Source: an uncultured Bacteroidota bacterium
Lineage (GTDB): Bacteria > Bacteroidota > Bacteroidia > Bacteroidales > P3
DNA length: 64,000 nucleotides
Direction of reading: 5' to 3'
Assembly (NCBI GenBank): GCA_902793295.1
Contig: CADBDA010000006.1
Span: forward strand, 62,001-126,000
In this document: one piece after another, positions 1 to 8,009 of the stretch
Position numbering within the stretch: position 1 is the first letter of the stretch
Layout of the letters: every line of letters starts with the position of its first letter
The notes under the pieces: model-generated
Seen by the model: only the letters and a program-made list of their open reading frames with translations
What the model was told of the DNA's origin: nothing
Database searches by the model: none
Made by a program: the position numbers and the translations under genes

Positions 1-1435
1 CCACAGCAATCTTCAGCGGGAAGCCGTCGAAATCGATGGTGGCTTCCTTGATGCCCTGGAATCCGCGGGTTTCTTCGAAGTCGATCTTGGGCAGTTTCTT
101 GCCGGTGTGGACTTCGTAAGCGGTACGGAGAGCTGCCTCCATCACACCACCAGTGGCACCGAAGATGACAGCAGCACCAGTCGACTGGCCGAGCGGACTG
201 TCGAAGTCCTCTTCAGGCATGTCGTTCAGGTTGAGGTTGCACTGACGGATCATGTGAGCCAATTCACGTGTGGTCAGCGAGAAGTCCACGTCGCGGTTGC
301 CGTTGACGCTGAGTTCTTCACGAGCCAACTCGCTCTTCTTGGCCAAGCAGGGCATGATAGAAACGACAACGAGATCTTCGCGTTTCACACCCAGTTTCGG
401 TGCCAGGTAGTTCTTGGCAACAGCGCCGAACATACCCTGGGGCGACTTGGCGGTCGAAGGATATTCAAGCAGATCGGGGAAGTTCTTCTCGTAGAAGGCG
501 ACCCAAGCGGGGCAGCAGGAGGTGAACATAGGCAGTTTGACCTCTTCGCCTGCGAGGGCTTTCTTCAGGCGGCCGAGGAGCTCGGTGCCTTCTTCCATGA
601 TGGTGAGGTCTGCGCTCCAGTCAGTGTCGTACACCTGGTCGAAACCAAGACGACGGAGGGCGGCAGCCATTTTTCCGGTGACAATTTCGCCGGGTTTCAT
701 GCCGAACTCTTCACCCAGAGCCACGCGGACTGCGGGAGCGGTCTGGACAATGACTTTCTTGGTAGGATCGGCAATGGCCTTGAGGACATCGCTGATGTTG
801 TCGACGAGGGTGAGGGCTCCAACGGGGCACACTTGAACGCACTGGCCGCAGTTGATGCAGCTGCTGTCACCAAGGTTCTGTTCGAAGGCGGGAGCAACAA
901 CAGCCTGGAAGCCACGGTTGACACCGCTCAGAGCACCAGCAGTCTGGAATTTGTTGCACATGGTCTCGCAACGACGGCACATGACGCATTTGTCCATGTC
1001 GCGATACACGCTGAGGGTGCTGTCCTTACGATAAGTGGAGGTCGCACCTTTGAAGGGAATTTCCTTGATGCCGAGACGTTTGGTGAGGCTCTGGAGTTCG
1101 CAGTCACCATTCTTCTCGCACTGCAGACAGTCGTTCGGGTGGTCGCTGAGAATCAGCTCAACAACGGTTTTGCGGGCGTTGATAACGCGTGCGCTGTGGG
1201 TCAGCACTTCCATGCCTTCCATTACATCGGTGGCGCAAGCAGGGGCCAGGTTGCGGCGGCCTTTCACTTCGACCACGCAGACACGGCATCCGCCGGGTTT
1301 GTTTTCAAAATTCATCCCATCGAGCTCGAAATGGCAGAGCGTGGGGATATCGATACCGTTCATGCGGGCAGCCTTGAGAATAGTGGTGCCTTCGGGAACT
1401 TGAATCGCTTTATTATCTATTGTGAGATTAATCAT
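1..1435 (-). CDS. hndD: [FeFe] hydrogenase catalytic subunit, HndD/HydA type (3' end outside window)
   Basis: This is the catalytic subunit of a cytoplasmic NAD(P)-linked, probably electron-bifurcating [FeFe] hydrogenase that interconverts protons and H2. About 478 residues are visible from the ATG at 1435; the C-terminus lies left of the window. In order: a plant-type [2Fe-2S] domain (Cys near residues 35, 51, 54, 68), a His-ligated cluster motif HPNDCLQC, two [4Fe-4S] motifs (CVMCRRCETMC, CINCGQCVQVCP), then the hydrogenase domain with the H-cluster motifs TSCCPAW and MPCLAKKSE. The third H-cluster motif would lie beyond the edge and was not seen. It follows hndC by 113 bp on the same strand and probably shares its transcript. 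The long open frame on the opposite strand is a shadow of this gene. Confidence 0.93.
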   Translation of the reverse strand, partial: MINLTIDNKAIQVPEGTTILKAARMNGIDIPTLCHFELDGMNFENKPGGCRVCVVEVKGRRNLAPACATDVMEGMEVLTHSARVINARKTVVELILSDHPNDCLQCEKNGDCELQSLTKRLGIKEIPFKGATSTYRKDSTLSVYRDMDKCVMCRRCETMCNKFQTAGALSGVNRGFQAVVAPAFEQNLGDSSCINCGQCVQVCPVGALTLVDNISDVLKAIADPTKKVIVQTAPAVRVALGEEFGMKPGEIVTGKMAAALRRLGFDQVYDTDWSADLTIMEEGTELLGRLKKALAGEEVKLPMFTSCCPAWVAFYEKNFPDLLEYPSTAKSPQGMFGAVAKNYLAPKLGVKREDLVVVSIMPCLAKKSELAREELSVNGNRDVDFSLTTRELAHMIRQCNLNLNDMPEEDFDSPLGQSTGAAVIFGATGGVMEAALRTAYEVHTGKKLPKIDFEETRGFQGIKEATIDFDGFPLKIAV

Positions 1436-1548
1436 TGTTCTATTTTTATTTTTGTTGATAAGTTGATCGGTCGATATGTTTTATGAGATGAGGTCTTGTT
1501 TTCCTGTTGTATCCGCATTAGACATATGAACGTATCAACAATTATACA

Positions 1549-3363
1549 TTAATGAATAGAGATGGCACCGAATTTACAGTTGTTGATGCAGGCTCCGCAC
1601 TTAATACACTTGGTGCTGTCGATAACCATCGAAGCCAGTTTGTGTCCAGGAGCGGTATATTCGGTACGGCTGATTGCCTCGACGGGGCATCCCTTGGCGC
1701 ACTTGCCGCAGCCGATGCACTTCTCGCGGTCGATGACATAGCTCATGAGTTTCTTGCAGACACCGGCACGGCATTTCTTGTCGACGACGTGCTCCACGTA
1801 TTCGTCCCAGAAGTTGTCGAGGGTCGAAAGAACGGGGTTGGGCGAGGTCTGACCAAGACCGCAAAGAGCGGTGTCCTTGATGACGGCTGCCAGGTTGCGG
1901 AGCTCGGTGAGGTCCTCCATGGTGCCGCGACCGTCGGTGATTTTCTCAAGGATTTCGCAGAGGCGTTTGTTACCGATACGGCAGGGAGAGCACTTGCCGC
2001 AGCTCTCCTCGCATGTGAATTCAAGGTAGAACTTGGCGATGGCGGGCATACAGCTGGTTTCGTCCATGACGACCATACCGCCCGAACCCATCATAGAACC
2101 GGCAGCGACGAGGCTGTCGTAGTCGATAGCAGTGTCTAGGTGCTTAGCAGTCAAGCATCCGCCGGAAGGACCACCGGTCTGGACAGCTTTGAACTGACGG
2201 CCGTTCTTGATACCGCCACCAATTTCGTAGATAATCTCACGGAGGGTGATGCCCATGGGGACTTCGATAAGACCCACATTGTTGATCTGGCCAGCGAGGG
2301 CGAAGACCTTGGTACCCTTCGATTTCTCAGTTCCAATGCTGCTGAACCAAGCAGCGCCCTTGGTGATGATGACAGGCACATTAGCGAAAGTCTCAACGTT
2401 GTTCACGTTGGAGGGTTTGCCCATGTAGCCGCTGACAGCGGGGAATGGAGGTTTCAGGGTGGGCTCGCCACGCTGTCCTTCCATAGAGTGGATCAGAGCG
2501 GTCTCTTCACCGCAGACGAATGCACCGGCACCGTAACGAAGCTCGATGTCGAAGTCGAAACCGCTGCCCATGATGTCGGTACCAAGCAGACCATATTCGC
2601 GTGCCTGGTTGATGGCAATTTTCAGACGCTCGATAGCAAGGGGATATTCGGCACGGATGTAGACCAAACCTTTGGTGGCACCGATAGCGTAACCGCAGAT
2701 TGCCATGGCTTCGACGATGCTGTTGGGGTCGCCTTCAAGAATGGAACGGTCCATGAATGCACCGGGGTCGCCTTCGTCAGCGTTGCAGATGACGTATTTC
2801 TGGTCGGCTTTGTTCTTGGCGCAAAGTTCCCATTTCAAACCTGTGGGGAAACCGGCACCACCACGTCCGCGCAGACCGGAAGCTTTCATCTCGGCAATAA
2901 CCTGCTCGGGGGTCATTTCGGTGAGACATTTGCCAAGGGCTTCGTAGCCACCGCGCGAAATGCACTCTTCGATGTTTTCAGGATCCACAAAACCGCAGTT
3001 GCGCAAAGCGATACGAATCTGCTTTTTGTAGAAGTCCATGTGCTTGGAGTCGCTGACATGCTCTTTGTTCTCGGGGTTGGTGTAGAGCAGTTCGGGAACC
3101 TTACGGCCTTTGATGATGTGCTCCTCGACGATGCGGCGAGCATCTTCGGGCTTCACTTGGGTGTAGAAAGTGTTGTCGGGCATAATCTTGACGATGGGTC
3201 CGCGTTCGCAGAAACCAAAGCAACCGGTCTTGATAACCTGAACGTCGTCAGTGAGGTTGTGCTCGGCAAGGATATTTTTGAAGTTTTCGATAATCTGGAG
3301 GCTGTTGGAGCTCTTGCATCCGGTACCGCCGCAGATTAGGATGTGCATTTTATATTTTGCCAT
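1549..3363 (-). CDS. hndC: Hydrogenase NADH-binding flavoprotein subunit, HndC/NuoF-like
   Basis: This subunit carries FMN and the NAD(P)H site and passes electrons between nicotinamide, ferredoxin and the HndD clusters. The 604-residue protein has an N-terminal thioredoxin-like [2Fe-2S] domain (CGGTGC then TGCFGFC), a NuoF core with the nucleotide/FMN loop GRGGAGFPTGLKW, an SLBB segment, the NuoF cluster motif ESCGKCSPCRIG plus a later LCGLGQ cysteine, and a C-terminal pair of [4Fe-4S] motifs (CIGCGKCAKGCP, CIKCGACINNC). This order is typical of the HndC/HydB family. The ATG at 3363 (MAKYKM) was chosen over an upstream in-frame start because it starts directly at the first domain and has an AAGAGA stretch before it. 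It lies between hndB and hndD. Confidence 0.93.
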   Translation of the reverse strand: MAKYKMHILICGGTGCKSSNSLQIIENFKNILAEHNLTDDVQVIKTGCFGFCERGPIVKIMPDNTFYTQVKPEDARRIVEEHIIKGRKVPELLYTNPENKEHVSDSKHMDFYKKQIRIALRNCGFVDPENIEECISRGGYEALGKCLTEMTPEQVIAEMKASGLRGRGGAGFPTGLKWELCAKNKADQKYVICNADEGDPGAFMDRSILEGDPNSIVEAMAICGYAIGATKGLVYIRAEYPLAIERLKIAINQAREYGLLGTDIMGSGFDFDIELRYGAGAFVCGEETALIHSMEGQRGEPTLKPPFPAVSGYMGKPSNVNNVETFANVPVIITKGAAWFSSIGTEKSKGTKVFALAGQINNVGLIEVPMGITLREIIYEIGGGIKNGRQFKAVQTGGPSGGCLTAKHLDTAIDYDSLVAAGSMMGSGGMVVMDETSCMPAIAKFYLEFTCEESCGKCSPCRIGNKRLCEILEKITDGRGTMEDLTELRNLAAVIKDTALCGLGQTSPNPVLSTLDNFWDEYVEHVVDKKCRAGVCKKLMSYVIDREKCIGCGKCAKGCPVEAISRTEYTAPGHKLASMVIDSTKCIKCGACINNCKFGAISIH

Positions 3364-3378
3364 AATTCTCTTTTTTTT

Positions 3379-3451
3379 GTTGATATGTTGATATGGTGGA
3401 TGTTGATATGGTGACTGGTTCTGTGTTTCAGCAATCAAATGGTATATCAAC
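3379..3451. repeat. Short GTTGATATG repeats between hndB and hndC
   Basis: GTTGATATG occurs at 3379-3387, 3387-3395 and 3402-3410, and an inverted ATATCAAC at 3444-3451. A related GTTGATA/GTTGATC pair and a GTATCAAC lie between hndC and hndD (about 1454-1540). The arms could pair as an RNA hairpin, or may simply be low-complexity sequence. No function is assigned. Confidence 0.5.
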
Positions 3452-3469
3452 AATCAGCGTATCAGCAAT

Positions 3470-3865
3470 TTATTTATCGATTGTTTCGTAATTGACGGGG
3501 ATGATGCCTTCGACGAGTTCGCCGTTCTGGACGTACTTGGTGAGGATTTCATCGGCACGGTTGTTATCGACATGACCGAAAACGATGGGGTCTTTGCCGG
3601 GAACACGTACTTCGAGGGTGGGTTCTGCGTGGCAGTATCCCATGCATCCTGTCTGGGTGAAAACTGCGGCGATGCCCAGTTCGTCGGCTTTCGTCATCAT
3701 GTGTTCCATGACTTTCTTGGCTCCGGCTGCAATACCGCAGGTGGCCATAGCAATTTTGATTTGCACAAGCGATTCGGGATTCTCCGCTTTTTCACGGATA
3801 TCCAGATTCGACTGAAGCTTTTCTCTCATGGCCTTGAGGTCGGCCAGCGATTTAACTTTTGTCAT
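3470..3865 (-). CDS. hndB: Hydrogenase [2Fe-2S] thioredoxin-like subunit, HndB-like
   Basis: A 131-residue protein of the HndB type, the small thioredoxin-like ferredoxin subunit of NADP-reducing/bifurcating hydrogenases. A helical N-terminus (about residues 1-30) precedes a thioredoxin-like fold with ATCGIAAGAKKV near residue 43 and TGCMGYC near residue 73. Only three cysteines are present in the whole protein, so a full four-Cys [2Fe-2S] site is not evident; family members also use the CGIAAGA motif. It is the first gene of the hndB-hndC-hndD cluster, behind a promoter at 3956-3964. No NuoE-like HndA gene precedes it, although hndA is usually next to these genes. Confidence 0.82.
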   Translation of the reverse strand: MTKVKSLADLKAMREKLQSNLDIREKAENPESLVQIKIAMATCGIAAGAKKVMEHMMTKADELGIAAVFTQTGCMGYCHAEPTLEVRVPGKDPIVFGHVDNNRADEILTKYVQNGELVEGIIPVNYETIDK

Positions 3866-3955
3866 TGTGTAAACTCCTTTTAATTAGTTTTTGGATTAAT
3901 ATTAATTAATTATTATATAATGCGTTATAATGAAACGGTTGGTTCATTTCACGTT

Positions 3956-3964
3956 GCAAAGATA
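3956..3964 (-). promoter_or_regulatory. Bacteroidota-type promoter for hndB-hndC-hndD
   Basis: On the minus strand this reads TATCTTTGC, matching the -7 element TAnnTTTG, with a TTGC about 20 bases upstream. It is about 90 bp before the hndB start. The rest of the 3866-4247 gap is AT-rich, with no gene seen. Confidence 0.65.
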
Positions 3965-4174
3965 CGTTTTTTTTATATATGTGCAAGGGTTTTGTAAACA
4001 ATTTTGTTTCAACATGATTTAATTTGGTTGGATTGCGTATCGGCGGTTTCTTTTTTCCGGTGGCGTTCGTCTGACTAAAGGTGTTGTGCATTTTCTTTCA
4101 GATTTGCTCGGAAAAACTGGTATTGATTATTTTACTAGATTGAATGTTAATATGTTGTATGGTTGCTGTCAGAC

Positions 4175-4217
4175 TAAAAAAAACGGGAGCGACAATCGAA
4201 ATTGTTGTCGCTCCCGT
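4175..4217 (-). terminator. Rho-independent terminator after the CoA-transferase gene
   Basis: A 13-bp perfect stem (arms at 4183-4195 and 4205-4217, 9-base loop) is followed on the minus strand by a run of eight T. It starts about 30 bp after the CoA-transferase stop codon, so that gene is probably transcribed separately from hndB. Confidence 0.9.
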
Positions 4218-4247
4218 CTTCCGGTGTTGATCGGAAACTGTCGTCTG

Positions 4248-5552
4248 TCAGGCCTCCCATTTGCACTTAAAGCGGTGCTCGTATTCTTCGATAAGCATTG
4301 GTCTGAAATCGGGATGGGCGATATTGATCAGGTCTTCGGCCCTGTGTTGTAACGTGCGTCCCTTGAGACGCGCTATGCCGTATTCGGTAACGATATAGTC
4401 GACGTCGTTGCGCGAAGTGCTTACTGCTGCACCTTCGGTAAGGAATGGCTTGATGCGCGAAATGGTTCCTCCTGCAGCAGTGCTGGGCATGGCAATGATC
4501 GCTTTGCCTTCGCGTGCCAGCGAGGCTCCGCGGATGAAATCAACCTGGCCGCCTATGCCACTATATTGGCGCATGCCGATGGTCTCGCTTGCAACCTGTC
4601 CTTGTAGGTCTACCTCGAGGCAGGAATTGATTGATATCATGCGGTCGTTTTTGGCTATGATGAGGGGGCTGTTGACATAGTCTACCGGGTGGAATTCCAC
4701 ATCGGGGTTGTTGTCGACGAAATCGTACAGCTCACGTGAGCCCATGATGAATGTTACTACGGCTTTGCCTTTATGGAGAGTCTTGCGGCGGCCGTTGATA
4801 TTGCCGTTTTTCATCAGTTCCATTACGCCGTTCGAGAACATTTCACTGTGAATGCCCAGGTCGTTCTTGTTTCCGAGCGAATTCAGCACTGCGTCGGGAA
4901 TCGCCCCTATGCCTAATTGGAGCGTCGATCCGTCGGCGACAAGTGAGGCGCAATGCTTTCCGATGGATGTCTCGACTTCACCGGGTTCCGGCAACTGTAG
5001 TTCCTGCAGGTTGTAAGAACAGGGTATGATGTGGTCCATCTGAGAGACATGTATCATCGTGTCGCCATAGGTGAATGGCATCATCTCGTTGGTCTCGATG
5101 ATCACAGTCTTTGCCGAGCGGATGGCCGCCTTGGCATAGTCGCAACTTACACCGAGTGAACAATAACCTTCTTCGTTGGGTGGAGTGGTTTGGAAAACAG
5201 CGACATCGCAGGGGATGTCGTTGCCGATCATAGAGGGCACATCTTTAAAGTATGCGGGAAAGAAATCACCCTCGCGACGCTCTACTACCTCGCGGGAATT
5301 GGCGGAAAGGAAATTGCTGACATGGCGGAAGTGACCATAGCATTGCGGCTTGTAGCAGGGATTGTCGCCAAGGGTTGTCATGTGAAAAATAAGCACGTCG
5401 TTGTAGTCCTCGCAGTGGTCCGCCAAAGTCTGCAGAATGAGGCGCGGTGCTGCAGCGGCATGTCCCATTACCACACATTGCCCGTCGCGTATGTCTTTGA
5501 TGGCATCTTCGGGTTTCGAAAGTTTTCTCTTGTAGTCGTCTTTCCAGTTCAT
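4248..5552 (-). CDS. Acetyl-CoA hydrolase/transferase family CoA-transferase
   Basis: A 434-residue class I CoA-transferase of the acetyl-CoA hydrolase / 4-hydroxybutyrate CoA-transferase family, moving CoA between acyl-CoA and a carboxylate in the cytoplasm. Visible family features are the N-terminal half with GHAAAAPRLI, the glycine-rich LQLGIGAIPDAV (about 212-223), the catalytic-type glutamate in GIHSEM (E237), and the C-terminal VTEYGIARLKGRTLQHRAEDLI. Substrates cannot be read from sequence. However, a cobalamin riboswitch lies in its leader, so a role in a B12-dependent pathway is a reasonable inference, for example propionyl-CoA:succinate CoA transfer in the methylmalonyl-CoA route to propionate. 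Butyryl-CoA:acetate or 4-hydroxybutyrate activity are alternatives. It is a single-gene unit ended by a strong terminator. Confidence 0.88.
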   Translation of the reverse strand: MNWKDDYKRKLSKPEDAIKDIRDGQCVVMGHAAAAPRLILQTLADHCEDYNDVLIFHMTTLGDNPCYKPQCYGHFRHVSNFLSANSREVVERREGDFFPAYFKDVPSMIGNDIPCDVAVFQTTPPNEEGYCSLGVSCDYAKAAIRSAKTVIIETNEMMPFTYGDTMIHVSQMDHIIPCSYNLQELQLPEPGEVETSIGKHCASLVADGSTLQLGIGAIPDAVLNSLGNKNDLGIHSEMFSNGVMELMKNGNINGRRKTLHKGKAVVTFIMGSRELYDFVDNNPDVEFHPVDYVNSPLIIAKNDRMISINSCLEVDLQGQVASETIGMRQYSGIGGQVDFIRGASLAREGKAIIAMPSTAAGGTISRIKPFLTEGAAVSTSRNDVDYIVTEYGIARLKGRTLQHRAEDLINIAHPDFRPMLIEEYEHRFKCKWEA

Positions 5553-5699
5553 ATTGTTTGTGTTATTATAGTATTTCCAAATTATAACGTCGCGGTGCTT
5601 TGGGCGTCATAAGTCGGTCGTGAAGATTGTCGTGGAAGACTGCGCTGAAAGCGCGGCAGCTGCGGTCGACAATGGCTTTTGACGCGAAAGCATTGCCAA

Positions 5700-5880
5700 A
5701 CATCTAGGCAGGTATCCTGGCTTAAAGACTAGGAAAGGCACCTTCTCAAACCTTGCGGGTCCAATGGCTTTTTGCCTTTCTTCAGGCATCTTGTTACAGT
5801 TGCGCGACAGCTCACGGATTGCACGTGATTCCCTTTTAATTTTGCTCTTTGACGCAAAAACCTACATGTTGTGTATGTCC
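5700..5880 (-). ncRNA. Cobalamin (B12) riboswitch
   Basis: On the minus strand the B12 box reads AAGCCAGGATACCTGCCT (5706-5723). Upstream of it lie the conserved core segments: GGGAATCACGTGCAATCC, GAGCTGTCGCGCAACTGTAAC (about 5792-5833), and the GATGCCTG...AGGC hairpin region with GGACCCGC. A promoter lies at 5934-5941 and the CoA-transferase start at 5552, so it is the leader of that gene. The 5553-5700 segment holds an ATTGTCG...CGACAAT inverted repeat and a GC-rich hairpin that may form the expression platform. Outer boundaries are approximate. Confidence 0.88.
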
Positions 5881-5933
5881 AATAGTTTGAAGACGTGACT
5901 TTTATAAGTGCAGTGATCACGTCGTCCGATTTG

Positions 5934-5941
5934 CAAAATTA
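5934..5941 (-). promoter_or_regulatory. Bacteroidota-type promoter upstream of the riboswitch
   Basis: The minus strand reads TAATTTTG, matching TAnnTTTG. It is about 50 bp before the conserved riboswitch core, which places the riboswitch at the 5' end of the CoA-transferase transcript. Confidence 0.6.
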
Positions 5942-6029
5942 ATTATTTTTCACGGATTTTCACTTTTTCCCAAAAAGAATTTTTTTGAACGATATACGAA
6001 ATGCACATTTCGGTCGTTTGAAAAACGTG

Positions 6030-7964
6030 ATGAATGATTCCTCTAGCATAGCACACCTTACCAGACTTTACGAACTGCTTCGGATGGAACGGAACTACGA
6101 AGCGGAAGCTTACGAACGATCGCTTACTGCCGACAATATCAGTGGCCGATCCAACGAGGCTGACTGTAAGTATCCGGTGACAATTTGCGGTTCGGGATTC
6201 AATGCTTTGAACCAATATATCGTGACCTTGTCTTACGAAACGGATGGCGAGGAACTGGAGAACGATTTCGAACCGGGTAGACCGGTCTCGTTCTTCCATT
6301 TGTCACAAGAGGGCGATAGCGTGGTCAACTTGCCATTTGTCTGTTTCGTGGATTCCTATAAGGAGGGCGTGCTACAAATCCAACTGCCGGGAACGGCAGC
6401 GTTCCAATCGTTGAGCGACCGGGCCTCGCGTTGTATGCTGGGGGTTAGAGTCTGTGTCGACGACACCTCTTTTCGTGTGATGCAGGAGTCTCTTTTCGCC
6501 GTGATGCACTCTGACAACGAAAAATTGGTGCGTCTGCGTGAAACTCTGTTGGGCCCTCTGAAACCACGATTTCGCCAGCTTCCGGCGGTCGCTTTCCCTT
6601 GGCTGAATGATGCGCAAAATGCCGCTGTTCGAAAAGTGATCGCTGCGATGGATGTGGCTATTGTACACGGTCCTCCGGGTACGGGAAAGACCACCACGCT
6701 GATTGAAGCGATCATAGAAACACTGCAGCGCGAGACGCAGGTGCTGGTTTGCGCTCCCAGCAATGCCGCTGTGGATTGGATCAGCGAACAGCTGTCAAAA
6801 CGTAGCATCAATGTGTTGCGTGTCGGAAACCCATTGAAAATGAGTGATGAAATGCTTGGGTGTAGTTATGAACGCCGCTATGCCGATCATCCGGACTATC
6901 CGGAATTGTGGCAGATAAGGAAAACACTCAGTGAAGGGCATGATGAGAAGAAATCACAGTCGGCAAGAAATCTAAGGCTTCGGTTGCGAAAGCGTCAGAT
7001 GGAGCTGGAGATAAAGATTAATGAAGATCTCTTCAATCAGGCTCGGGTGGTGAGCTGCACTCTCATTGGCAGTGCTTACCATATCTTGGAACACCGCCAT
7101 TTCAGTACGCTTTTCATAGATGAGGCTGCGCAAGCGCTGGAGCCGGCCTGTTGGACAGCGATCTGTAAGGCTGATCGTGTCATTCTGAGTGGCGACCATT
7201 GCCAGTTGCCGCCGACGGTGAAATGTGTCGAGGCTGCTCGCGAAGGACTTTCTGACACGCTGATGCAGCGGGTGGTGCGCTCCAAAAAAGAGTGCGTGTC
7301 TTTGCTGACGGTGCAATATAGAATGCACCGCGATATTATGGATTTTCCCTCCCGTTGGTTCTACCACGGAGCGTTGCGTGCGGCACCCGAAGTGGCCGAC
7401 AGGCTTGTGAATCTGATGGATACGCCGTTGATGTGGATAGATACGGTCAACAGTGGATTTGGCGAACGTCAGAACAAATCTATGAGCCGGCTGAATGCGG
7501 ATGAGGCCAGGTTGGTGGTTCATACGCTTCGCGACTATGTGGATATGATAGGATTGGAACGCCTTGTCGCCGATAATGTGGATTTTGGCATTATTTCGCC
7601 CTACAGGGCTCAGGTGCGGATGATTCGACGGCTGTTAAAGATGCAGCGTTTCTACCGTCGTTTGCGTGGACAGGTGAGCGTGAATAGTGTTGATGGCTTT
7701 CAGGGCCAGGAACGTGATGTGATTATCATTAGCATGGTCCGCGACAACGACAAGGGCGAAATCGGCTTCCTTGGCGATTTAAGGCGAATGAATGTGGCAA
7801 TTACTCGCGCTCGTATGAAGTTGATTGTCATTGGCAATAGTGAGACGCTTTCAAAGCATCGGTTCTATGCTGGACTGGTCGAATACTTCAAAGAAAAGGG
7901 TATGGTTGTCGATGCGGGTGTCGAAGAAGAGAGCCCGTCAGAAAAGGTTGACGATCGTCCGTGA
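6030..7964 (+). CDS. Superfamily 1 DNA/RNA helicase, DNA2/NAM7 (SMUBP-2-like) family
   Basis: A 644-residue ATP-dependent helicase of the UPF1/DNA2/IGHMBP2-like group, probably acting on nucleic acid in the cytoplasm. Motifs in order: Walker A GPPGTGKTTT (about residue 214), CAPSNAAVD (motif Ia), Walker B FIDEAAQALEP, GDHCQLPPT (motif III), QYRMH (motif IV), SVDGFQGQERDVII (motif V) and NVAITRARMKLIV (motif VI). The region before Walker A fits the usual N-terminal domain. The ATG at 6030 was chosen over an in-frame TTG at 5985. It is on the opposite strand from the flanking metabolic genes and is probably monocistronic. Its biological role is unknown. Confidence 0.9.
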   Translation: MNDSSSIAHLTRLYELLRMERNYEAEAYERSLTADNISGRSNEADCKYPVTICGSGFNALNQYIVTLSYETDGEELENDFEPGRPVSFFHLSQEGDSVVNLPFVCFVDSYKEGVLQIQLPGTAAFQSLSDRASRCMLGVRVCVDDTSFRVMQESLFAVMHSDNEKLVRLRETLLGPLKPRFRQLPAVAFPWLNDAQNAAVRKVIAAMDVAIVHGPPGTGKTTTLIEAIIETLQRETQVLVCAPSNAAVDWISEQLSKRSINVLRVGNPLKMSDEMLGCSYERRYADHPDYPELWQIRKTLSEGHDEKKSQSARNLRLRLRKRQMELEIKINEDLFNQARVVSCTLIGSAYHILEHRHFSTLFIDEAAQALEPACWTAICKADRVILSGDHCQLPPTVKCVEAAREGLSDTLMQRVVRSKKECVSLLTVQYRMHRDIMDFPSRWFYHGALRAAPEVADRLVNLMDTPLMWIDTVNSGFGERQNKSMSRLNADEARLVVHTLRDYVDMIGLERLVADNVDFGIISPYRAQVRMIRRLLKMQRFYRRLRGQVSVNSVDGFQGQERDVIIISMVRDNDKGEIGFLGDLRRMNVAITRARMKLIVIGNSETLSKHRFYAGLVEYFKEKGMVVDAGVEEESPSEKVDDRP

Positions 7965-8009
7965 TGGAAAAAACTATATTTTGCTGAGTGGCAAAAAAGG
8001 TAGGGGCAT

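Noticed and set aside
107..1486. 459-aa open frame on the plus strand
   Set aside because: It lies antisense to hndD, whose conserved cysteine motifs are clear on the minus strand.
3379..3451. CRISPR array
   Set aside because: Repeats are 9 bp, overlap each other and have no regular spacers.
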